In this document: one piece after another, positions 9,793 through 18,849 of the stretch
Position numbering within the stretch: position 1 is the stretch's first letter
Layout: every line of letters begins with the position of its first letter
Assembly (NCBI GenBank): GCA_016721305.1
Contig: JADKIH010000008.1
Location: 62,001-126,000, forward strand
Direction: 5' to 3'
DNA from: Bacteroidota bacterium
Lineage (GTDB): Bacteria; Bacteroidota; Bacteroidia; AKYH767-A; 2013-40CM-41-45
Length of the DNA stretch: 64,000 nt
Notes under the pieces: generated by a model
Seen by the model: only the letters and a program-made list of their open reading frames with translations
What the model was told of the DNA's origin: nothing
Databases searched by the model: none
Made by a program: the position numbers and the translations under genes

Positions 9793-10240
9793 AACGATAC
9801 GCTCCACAATTAATGCACTTTTCGGAAGTCTACCTTCTTCGACACAACTCGCCCCGGGGGCAACTGACGAAACGCCGGGAGAGGCCCCGGGGCAACTGCA
9901 GGAAAGCCAGGGCGTACCCCGGGGCAGTTTTAATTGCTCCTATGAAGTGAATTGATATGTGATAAATTGATTCGGGTAAATGAATGAACATCGTTTACCC
10001 TTTTATAAAAACGGGCGCCAAGCGCCCCGCAAGAATATACCCCTGACTTTTCCCCGTCTTGCCAGACCAGTTGCCATTGCGATAGATTTGCTGTCGCGTA
10101 GCAGCACTAATAAATACTCAAAGGACTTTATTTGAAAGGAGGATTCTAACCGCGGAAAAGCAGGTTCTTTTAATAGGAAAAACAGCTGATTCAATTCGCA
10201 AGCTCAAATTTCTTTTTAGTTTGAATGTGTAGATTTGTTT

Positions 10241-10281
10241 CCCGCAGAAAGCGCAGAAATTCCGCAGAAATTCGCAGAGAA
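10241..10281. repeat. Short 10-bp direct repeat (CGCAGAAA family)
   Basis: Four consecutive 10-mers: CCCGCAGAAA, GCGCAGAAAT, TCCGCAGAAA and TTCGCAGAGA. Its reverse complement form occurs at 21850-21877 and a short relative near 9322. Confidence 0.75.
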
Positions 10282-10343
10282 GGTAAGGGTCTTCATGGAT
10301 TAAAGTTCAGGACTGAGTTTCAGCTGACTTGGTAGATTATTTT

Positions 10344-10420
10344 CGCAACTCGCAACTCGCAACTCGCAACTCGTAACTCGCAACTCGCAACTCGTAACTC
10401 GCAACCCGCAACTCGCAACT
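10344..10420. repeat. Heptad repeat array, CAACTCG family
   Basis: Eleven units of CAACTCG, TAACTCG or CAACCCG, ending at the stop codon of the minus-strand repressor gene (10420). This is the same family as 3039-3064 and 62507-62758. Confidence 0.9.
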
Positions 10421-11220
10421 TATTTCAACACCGTCCTAATCGACTTAACCTCCTGCTCCAGCTTCGAAAGCTTATCAATCAGCTCGCTCTTCGCCATCGT
10501 GATATCGGGAATTTCGGAGCTCATGTAGTTGCAGAACTTCCATACTTCGCGCACTTCGCCTACGGAAAGCTCGTACGGATTGTAGAGTGTGTTCAGCGAT
10601 TTGAGTACGAGTGATTTTTTCTTGCGCAAATTATTTTCCAGCACTTTGAAAACGACACCGTCTTCCTGCGTGAGGACGATGTAGGCTTCGCCGTCTTTGA
10701 TGTCGTACCAGTTTTCGAGGTACTCGCCAATCACATACGACTTATCCGGAATCGGCAGCATCGAATCGCCGCTGATCTGGAACATGCGATATTTTCTATC
10801 ATTAAAAAGAATCGGCAACTGAAACGTAGGCAGCTTCTTGATAAATTCCGGATCGGCGTAACCGCTCTTGTATCCGGCTTTTGCTTTAAGCGGAACAACT
10901 TCAATGTTCTCGCGATTATGACTGTCGACCGTAGTAGCCAGCACTCGCAGGCGCGAACCGGTTACAAAAGTATCGTGACCTCGCTCGAGCTCCGACAATT
11001 GGAACTCCGACAATTTTCCGAGATCTACTTTTACTAATGTATCGATCGATACTTTAAAGTATTTCGAAAACATCATCAGTGCATCCAGCGTGGGATTTTT
11101 AATGCTTCCGTTTTCATAGCTGTTAACGGTAGAACGACTAACATTCAGTTCGCTCGCAATGACATCCTGCGTCCGGTTGCGGCGGAGACGGAGGAGTTTG
11201 ATGTTGTTGTTGAAGACCAT
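10420..11220 (-). CDS. XRE-type HTH repressor with S24/LexA-like autoprotease domain
   Basis: 266 residues. The N-terminal helix-turn-helix reads LRLRRNRTQDVIASELNVSR. The C-terminal S24 domain has the catalytic Ser in ISGDSMLP and the Lys in GVVFKVLENN. An Ala-Gly pair in PLKAKAGYKSG is the likely self-cleavage site. A short coiled coil (DKLSKLEQEVKSIRTVLK) ends the protein. In Bacteroidota such proteins are often encoded next to polymerase IV and a second DnaE, and are thought to act as the SOS-like repressor of that cassette. Here it diverges from the polymerase gene, so the 280-bp spacer should hold both promoters. Confidence 0.9.
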   Translation of the reverse strand: MVFNNNIKLLRLRRNRTQDVIASELNVSRSTVNSYENGSIKNPTLDALMMFSKYFKVSIDTLVKVDLGKLSEFQLSELERGHDTFVTGSRLRVLATTVDSHNRENIEVVPLKAKAGYKSGYADPEFIKKLPTFQLPILFNDRKYRMFQISGDSMLPIPDKSYVIGEYLENWYDIKDGEAYIVLTQEDGVVFKVLENNLRKKKSLVLKSLNTLYNPYELSVGEVREVWKFCNYMSSEIPDITMAKSELIDKLSKLEQEVKSIRTVLK

Positions 11221-11257
11221 GGGGTGCTTGCTTTATTGGAGACGGTTTACTTTTGTC

Positions 11258-11295
11258 GATTAGCTGATTAGCTAATTAGCTGATTTGCTAATCAG
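11258..11295. repeat. 8-bp repeat array, AGCTAATT/AGCTGATT family
   Basis: About five units of GATTAGCT or AATTAGCT. The core AATTAGCTAATT is a perfect palindrome. It lies in the divergent spacer 40 bp from the repressor start. Relatives are at 43576-43762, 55834-55862 and 60900-60937. Overlap with the expected operator region is notable, but recurrence beside unrelated genes argues against a specific operator. Confidence 0.85.
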
Positions 11296-11412
11296 AAAAA
11301 TCAGCAGGAATGCTTGTTTGAAGAGGTTGGGATGGTTATATTGTAGTCATCCGAATTGGTTGCTTAGCAGTCAAAGGTATAATCTTAATTTGAAAAAACA
11401 AACTGGAAATAA

Positions 11413-11513
11413 GTTCAAAGTTCAAAGTTCAAGGTTCAAAGTTGCTCGTCGGGAACTTTGAACCTTGAACTTTGAACTTTGAACCTTGAACTTTGAACCT
11501 TGAACCCTGAACG
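11413..11513. repeat. Heptad repeat locus, GTTCAA(A/G) family, inverted arrays overlapping the polymerase IV start
   Basis: Forward units at 11413-11443 and inverted units at 11454-11513 are separated by only about ten bases, so this locus could form a near-perfect stem-loop of about 30 bp. The right arm overlaps the first codons of the polymerase IV reading frame. Confidence 0.9.
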
Positions 11514-12693
11514 CCACACCATCGTCCACATGGACCTCGACTCCTTCTTCGTCTCAGTATCGTGTTTAATGAACCCGAAACTGAAAGGCAAGCCCGTGCT
11601 TATTGGCGGAACGAGCGACCGTGGTGTGGTGTCGTCGTGCAGCTATGAGGCGCGGGCGTTTGGTGTGCACTCGGCTATGCCGATGAAACTGGCGCGGAGG
11701 CTTTGCCCGGATGCGATTGTCGTGCGGGGCGATTATGAAAAGTATTCGCATTATTCGGATGTGGTGACAGATATAATAGGAGAGAGTGTTCCGTTGTATG
11801 AGAAATCGTCGATCGATGAGTTTTACATCGACTTAACGGGTATGGATAAATTTTTCGGCTGCTATAAATGGGCGACGGAATTGCGGCATAAGATTACGAA
11901 GGAAACAGGACTGCCGATTTCATTCGGGATGTCGGGCAATAAAACGGTTTCAAAGTAGGCCACGGGCGAAGCTAAGCCGAATGGTCAGCGGAAAATTGAT
12001 TTCGGCGAGGAGAAAATTTTTCTCGCGCCTTTGTCGGTGCAGAAAATTCCGATGGTAGGAGAGAAGACGGCGCATACCTTGCGAACGATGGGCGTAGAGA
12101 AAATCGAAACGGTTCAGAAAATGCCCGTTGAATTGATGGAGCGTGTGCTTGGCGACAATGGTGTGTCGATCTGGAAAAAGGCCAACGGCATCGACAACAA
12201 TCCCGTTGAGCCGTATTCGGAGCGCAAATCCATTTCCAGCGAAGAAACGTTTGAGCAGGATACAATCGATGTGAATCACATCAAGTCGATGCTCGTGACG
12301 ATGACGGAGAAAATCGCGTATCAGCTTCGCACGGAAAACAAGCTAACGGCATGTGTAACCGTAAAGATCCGTTATTCCAACTTCGATACGCACACTACGC
12401 AGCTGAGAATTCCCTACACGTCATCCGATCACACGCTGATCGCCTGCGCGAAAGAACTCTTCGACAAACTCTACCAACGCCGAATGCTCATTCGTCTGAT
12501 CGGTGTGCGCTTCAGTCATCTCGTTGGTGGTGGATATCAGATCAACTTATTTGAAGACAGCGAAGAAATGATTCGTCTTTACCAGGCGATGGATAAACTC
12601 CGGCAGCGCTTTGGTGATTCTTCTATCCAAAGAGCGGTTGGATCGGGAGTGAGGAGGAGAGGGTTTAACCCGTTTAATGGGAGAAAAACTTGA
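11500..12693 (+). CDS. dinB: DNA polymerase IV (Y family), interrupted by an in-frame TAG
   Basis: Translesion polymerase. The frame is continuous from 11500 to 12693 except for TAG at 11956-11958. The catalytic segments are MDLDSFFVSV and SSIDEFYIDL. The helix-hairpin-helix is MVGEKTAHTLRTMG and the little-finger domain lies in the last 110 residues. Homologues read roughly KTVSKIATGEAKPNG where this has KTVSK-stop-ATGEAKPNG. One substitution, or two offsetting indels, would explain the stop. The only start preserving the first beta strand is TTG 11500, inside the repeat array; ATG 11530 would remove the residues before MDLDSFF. It is either a recent pseudogene or a sequence error. Confidence 0.85.
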
Positions 12694-12962
12694 TTGTGAA
12701 TTCATTAGGCGAAATTCATATATGGATATAGTTTGCTTGGTTTTCAGGATGACATCAGGCTTTGGATAGTATTAATTATGAGGAAATTAAACTCAGATCG
12801 AACCCTCGGGTGATTGCCCTAAAAATGAGGTGAACAGCCCGATATATCTCGTCTTCAACTTGACTGGTATCCGATACTTTATTCATTTTGCAACCAGAAA
12901 AAAAAGATACCCTTGTATCCTTCCTGCTAAAACTCTAAAGCATTGTTATTTAGCAGATTAAA

Positions 12963-15900
12963 ATGATGAAGCGAATTTTCTCCCAACGCTTTTACGGATT
13001 ATTGATCGCACTTTGGATGCTGGCTTTGCCTTCAGCCAAAGCTAGCCATTCTATGGGTTCCGACTTGACCTATCATTGTTTGGGTGGGAATCAGTATGAG
13101 ATAACATTGTCTTTTTATCGCGATTGTGCCGGAATTGATGCAGATAACGATGGCGAATATTGGTTTTTCAGTCGTCATGTTATGGTGCCGATTCAGTGCC
13201 GATTTATTTGATCCCGGGTACGGGACAGGAAATTTCTCCGGTTTGCCCTTCCGAAGTAACGACATGCAATGGCGGAACATTTACCGGAATTCAGGAATAT
13301 GTTTATCGTGGCGTCATCACATTACCCGGACCATGTGCCGACTGGCAATTCAGTTACAATTTGTGTTGTCGAAATAATGCAATCACAAATCTGGTTGGTC
13401 CCGGTCAAACGCAGATGTACATTTTTTCTACGTTGAACAATATGGCTGCGCCTTGTAATAACTCACCGATCTTTTCAAACAAACCTGTACCATTCGTTTG
13501 CTTAGGTCAGCAGTTCTGTTTCAATCACGGAGCATACGATCAGGATGGCGACGTACTCGTTTATTCTTTGATGACGCCATATGATTCACCGGGAACTCCT
13601 GTTACTTACTCAACAGGATTTAGTCCATCGAATCCATTGTCGTCGAGTCCTGCCTTGTCATTCAATTCTTCGACAGGCGATATTTGTATGACACCAACGA
13701 ATCTGGAAGTAACGGTAATGGCTGTACTTGTTCAGGAATATCGTAATGGTGTTTTAATCGGAAGTGTAGAACGTGATATTCAGATTACCGTTATCAATTG
13801 TACGAATGTGATTCCGACATTAACAGGCATCAATGGAACAAATAGTTTTTCAATGACGATGTGTGCGGGTGTTCAGTCGTGCTTCACGATTAACTCAGGA
13901 GATCTCGACGTTATACAAAATACAACAGTTGAGTGGGATAATTCAATCAGCGGTGCAACTTTTACAACGTATCCGGGACACGTGAATCAGCATCATTTTG
14001 CTGGACACCTAACAACAGCGCAGATTAGTTCAAACCGTATTGCTTCACGTTACTGTAGAGACGATAATTGCCCCTACGCAGGAACGCAAACTTATGCCTA
14101 TTGTATTACCGTCACCGGCGTGAATGCCGATGCTGGGCCCGACAATTCAGTAGCATGTAATTCTACCGCAAGTTTGACGGCGAGCGCGACAGGAGGTAGC
14201 GGTGCTTACACCTACAGCTGGAATACCGGCATCACCGGTCCGACACTTACGGAGGGCGGAACATACATTGTCACAGTGTCCGACGGTAGGGATGTGCAGC
14301 GATCAGGATACGCGCTGATTGCGCCGGGCACGCATGTGCCGAATGCAGCTTTCAATATGGCGTATTCGTGCAGTGGACTTACGGTACAATTCAATGATCA
14401 ATCAACTGTGGTCGGAAATACGATTGCATCGTATGCGTGGACATTCGGCGATGGTGGAACTTCTGCTTTACAAAATCCTTCGCACTCGTACACAGGCAAG
14501 GAAATTACAATGTTCAACTTGTTGTTACAACAGCAGGTGGATGTGTCGATACTGTTTTAACGCCATTGCACCTTAGTTTGAATCAACCTGTAGCGACCTT
14601 TGCTGCTAGAACCGGTTGTGTTAACTCTCAAATTAATTTTACAAATACTACAGCCGGAATCATTTCTGTCTACGATTGGCGATTCGGTGATGGTGGCACT
14701 TCGAATGTTCCGAATCCTGCGCATGTTTATACTGCAGCGGGAACTTATGTAGCATGGATGGTCATTACGAACGTTGATGGTTGTAAAGATTCTGTACAGC
14801 ATAACGTTGTCGTAAATCCTCTGCCTGCAGCAAATGCGGGAAATGATGTAATAATTTGTAGTGGAGCAAGCGCTACCCTTACTGCAAGCGGTGGAGCAAG
14901 CTACCTTTGGAATCCGGGACCTTCTGCCGGTCCATCTTATACTGTGTCGTAACAGATGGTAACGGATGTTCTAACAGCGATACCACAACAGTTACGATTG
15001 CACCTCCGGGATCAGTTGATGCGGGCTTACCTCAAACAATTTGCGCAGGTGATTCAGCTACGCTTACTGCTACCGGAGGAACATTCTATTCGTGGAGTCC
15101 GGCGGACAAAATGGGCAGCAGATTACTGTGCAACCAATTGCTACAACGACTTATACCGTCACAACTCAAAGCAACGGAACATGCCCCGCTACCGATGTAG
15201 TTACTGTGAACGTCGCTCCGGGTATTATTGCCAATGCGGGACTCAATCAAAGTATTTGTTCCGGTGCATCTGCTACTTTACTAGCATCGGGCGGTAACTG
15301 CTTATTCGTGGAGTCCGGCGGAGCTAATACATCTCAAATTACTGTTTCTCCAAATGCTCAAACTACCTATATACGGTTACCGTTAGTAACGCCAGGTTGC
15401 TCAGCAACGGATCCGGTTGATGTTTTGATTAATCCGAGTCCGATAGCCTTTGCAGGACTAGATAGTGCTATCTGTATCGGAGGTTCAATTACTTTATCAG
15501 CATCAGGGGGAATCAGTATCTATGGATGCCGGGGAATCAAAATACGCAACAAATTAGCGTCACACCAATACTACATCATCTTATACCGTCACTGTTACCG
15601 ATACGAATGGCTGTACTTCAACGGATGATGTTCGAGTTGTTGTAAATGCATTGCCGGTTTCAAATGTCACAGGAACGAATGTTTCTTGTTTTGGAGGAGC
15701 TACGGCAACGGCGACAATTACTCCTTCGGAGGAAGTGGTCCATACAACTATAACTGGACTCCAAGCGGAGGAAATAGCGCATCTGCTGCAAATAATTTAA
15801 CAGCCGGTACTTATTACGGCAACATCACTGATGCGAATGGTTGTACAGCTGTCGATTCAATTACGATCACTCAGCCAAGTCAGTTAGTCGTTAATACTGC

Positions 15901-18235
15901 CTCACAACCTGCATTATGTAATGGATCAAGTACAGGGTCTGTCTCTGTAACAGCCAACGGAGGGACAACAGGATATTCATACCAATGGACACCTGTCGGC
16001 GGAACAGACAGTTCGGCTTCGAATCTCCCTGCAGCTACCTATACAGTTATTGTTACAGATGGCAACGGATGTACGACAACAGCCACAGCATTGATTAACA
16101 CAGCCAAGCGCCATTCAGTTCGACACCAATACATCGGCCGTCTTATGTTATGGCGGGAATACAGGAACAGCTACTGTTATTGCAAATGGCGGTACCGCAG
16201 GATATTCATATATGTGGTCACCTTCAGGCGGGAATTGATTCGCTTGCAACCGGACTTTCGGCAGGAACATATACGGTTACCGTTAGAGATGCAAACAATT
16301 GCATCGATTCAGTTACGGCCATCGTAAGTCAGCCGACGGCAAATTTCTTTAACGACATCATCTACTGCGGCGAATTGTAATGTGGCGAATGGTACTGCAA
16401 CAGTAAATGCATCCGGAGGCTTGGCCGGATATTCGTATAATTGGACGCCCATTCGGCGGAAATGCGCACAGCTGTTGCGAATAATCTTTTCTCCGGTGCA
16501 TATACGGTAACCGTTACTGATGCCAATGGTTGTACGTCTGCTTCAATTGTAAACGTTCCCGATGTTGGTGGACCAAATGTCAATGCAACATTATTGTCGG
16601 ATGTTTCCTGCTTCGGCGGAAATAACGGCTCAGCTTCTGTGAATGTGAATTCCGGTGTTGGTCCTTTCAAAAGTTTAGCGAACACTGCAGCCGGAACTTA
16701 TATTGTTTACGTAACCGATTCGAATGGTTGTGTTCAGTCTGATACCGATATTGTCGACGAGCCTGATCCGATTTCTCTTTCAACCACTGCTACTCCGGTG
16801 TCTTGCAGCGGAGGAAATTCAGGTGGTGCAGCCGTTTTTGCTTCCGGCGGTACGGGAGCATTCTCATATTTGTGGTCACCATCAGGCGGAAATTCTGCTC
16901 AGTCAACAGGATTGAGTGCCGGAACATATACGGTTTTAGTGACTGATGTGAATGGATGTACTGCGACTGCTTCATCTACAGTTGCTCCTGCTGTTCCGAT
17001 CAGTTTATCGCTCAATTCTCCGCCGACAATATGTATTGGACAACCGGCATCTCTTGAGGCTACTGCTACAGGAGGTGTTTTACCGTACCATTTTGTCTGG
17101 AGTAATGCCGATACAGGATCTGTAATAGCTGTTACACCTTCCGTAAGCACAACTTATATAGTTACTGTTTATGATGCGAATAATTGCACGGTCGATCCTG
17201 ATACGGTTGAGGTAAACGTTTATCCTCCGTTAAATGTTGCCGTGAGTCCTGCCGACACAATTTGTGAAGGCGATGAGATTCCTGTTTCGGCATTGGCATC
17301 GGGAGGAAATGGCGGACCGTATTTTTATTCATGGAACGATAGTTCGTTTACCGGTGATCAATACACAATTGCACCATTGCACGATTCCACTTTTGTGGTG
17401 ACGGCAACTGACGGATGTTCACCTGCAGTAAATAATCAGGTTGCGATTCTGGTTCATCCATTGCCTCAAGTAGATTTTCTTCCTCATCTGATCAACGGAT
17501 GTACGCCCGTTGAAGTGAATTTCGAAAACTTCTATCCGCAACCTGCCGGAACAACTTACTTCTGGAATTTGGATGACGGCTTTACATCTACCGATGAAAA
17601 TCCGACACACATATACTGTTCCCGTGAGTTATGACATTGCACTTTCTCTTACCGGTCCGGATGGTTGTCGTGCTACTCAGGTGATTCAGGACGTCGTCAC
17701 AGTTTACGGCTATCCTGCTGCTGATTTTATCCAATCATCAGCCACTGTTTCTGTGTTTGATCCGTCGATCACTTTTACCGATATCAGTAACAATGCTGTT
17801 ACCTGGAATTGGGATTTCGGTGATGGAACGACAGATACATTGCAAAGCCCTGTACACGTTTATCCTGACAGCGGAACTTATCATATTCGATTGATCGTTA
17901 CAAGTCCGGGTGGTTGCATCGATACCACCTATGGTGTTTTATACGTTGAACAGGAGTTTACTTTTTACGCTCCGAATGCCTTCACACCGAATGGTGATGG
18001 AGTAAACGATGGTTTCGTTGCCAACGGTATCGGCTGGGCGAAATACGAAATGTGGATCTTAGATCGTTGGGGAAAAGAAATCTACCATTCAACCGACCGC
18101 ACTAATCCATGGGACGGCTCTTTCTACGCCAACGACCGCCATTGTCAAAACGATGTCTACGAGTACGTCATCAAAGTCGACGATTTCAGAGGCGATGTGC
18201 ACAAGTATATTGGGCATGTGACTTTGGTGCGCTAA
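12963..18235 (+). pseudogene. Giant PKD/SprB-repeat adhesin with T9SS type B C-terminal domain, many frameshifts
   Basis: Reading-frame pieces at 12963, 13160, 14437, 14907, 15092, 15686, 16150, 16441 and 17573 join into one protein of about 1,750 residues. It has a signal peptide (LALPSAKASHSMGSD) and an N-terminal region typical of Bacteroidota surface proteins (SFYRDCAGID). PKD domains follow (SYAWTFGDGG, YDWRFGDGG, WNWDFGDG), then Cys-rich Ig-like units (ICSGASATLTASGG) and SprB repeats (GYSYQWTPVGG, AGTYTVTVTDANGCT). The gliding-motility-associated type B sorting domain (FTPNGDGVNDGF) closes it. At least nine frame changes are needed. It may be decayed, or the repetitive gene may have been badly assembled. 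It would be exported by T9SS. Confidence 0.85.
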
Positions 18236-18255
18236 CTTTTTTGTTCCACAATTTT

Positions 18256-18507
18256 GTTCAAAGTTCAAAGTTCAAAGTTCAAGGTTCAAAGTTGCGCCTC
18301 TTTAAGGGTAGGCGTTGGTTGTCAAGTCAAAAGTGTAAAAAACTTTTTAGGTATGAAACGTTTTGCCGTTCCTTCTTTAAGGTTGTTCAAGGTTTATGTT
18401 CAAAGTCAAAGCATTGACGATTAAACCATTTCTTTTTGTAAACCTTGAATCTTGAACTTTGAACTTTTTGAACCTTGAACCTTGAACCTTGAACCTTGAA
18501 CCTTGAA
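18256..18507. repeat. Heptad repeat locus, GTTCAA(A/G) family, inverted arrays
   Basis: Forward array 18256-18293 (five units), a degenerate partial copy near 18381-18410, and an inverted array 18441-18507 (about nine units). It starts 20 bp after the PKD gene stop. Confidence 0.9.
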
Positions 18508-18668
18508 ATAAAACCAGCTCATTCCCAACCTTTTTACGGCTGTTGAAAAAAACTTCTTGCAAATCGCGAAGCCAATGACTACATTATAGACATACAAAAA
18601 GACTATAATACAATCAGGTTTGTTTATGACAATTCAGGCTTTTTTGTTTGGTCTTACTCTTTAAACGG

Positions 18669-18839
18669 GTAGTCTGTAGTTCACGAACTATAGACGCCCG
18701 AAATTTAGTCGATGGTCTTTAGCCCGTAGTCTTTAGCTTGCGAAGAAACTACTTGCTTGAGATTAAATTCAAGTCGGTCGGTTCTTGCGAACTAAAGACT
18801 AGGGACTAAAGGCTAGAGACTAAAAACTACGGACTAAAG
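18669..18839. repeat. Heptad repeat locus, ACTAAAG family, inverted arrays abutting dnaE
   Basis: The right arm (18791-18839) is seven clean heptamers: ACTAAAG, ACTAGGG, ACTAAAG, GCTAGAG, ACTAAAA, ACTACGG, ACTAAAG. The left arm (about 18669-18738) is a looser array of the reverse complement (TAGTCTG, TAGTCTT, CTTTAGC). The right arm ends ten bases before the dnaE ATG. The unit is unrelated in sequence to the GTTCAAA arrays but has the same length and layout. Confidence 0.85.
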
Positions 18840-18849
18840 CACCAGCGCC

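Larger units (their letters stand above)
9271..10419. other. Gene-free 1.15-kb region made largely of repeats
   Basis: In order: a short AATTCGCAGAGAGG motif near 9322, the hairpin and hexamer array (9360-9792), a GC-rich block with three CCCCGGGG-type palindromic cores (about 9851-9926), an inverted GGGCGCC/GCGCCC pair near 10014-10030, a 10-bp-unit CGCAGAAA repeat (10241-10281) and a CAACTCG heptad array (10344-10420). A 63-residue minus-strand frame at 10003-10194 has no recognisable domain. I see no convincing gene. Confidence 0.7.

Noticed and set aside
9413..9809. Three overlapping minus-strand frames of 126-202 residues, Phe/Leu/Cys- or Ser/Val/Ala-rich
   Set aside because: They are the automatic translation of a hexamer repeat, open in all three frames, with no domain, signal peptide logic or conservation cue.
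11258..11295. Operator of the S24 repressor
   Set aside because: The palindromic AATTAGCTAATT array is in the right place, but the same array occurs beside panC, cysteine desulfurase and mrp, which argues for a general repeat.
11950..12279. Minus-strand frames opposite polymerase IV (109 and 97 residues)
   Set aside because: They lie antisense to conserved helix-hairpin-helix and linker coding sequence; no independent support.
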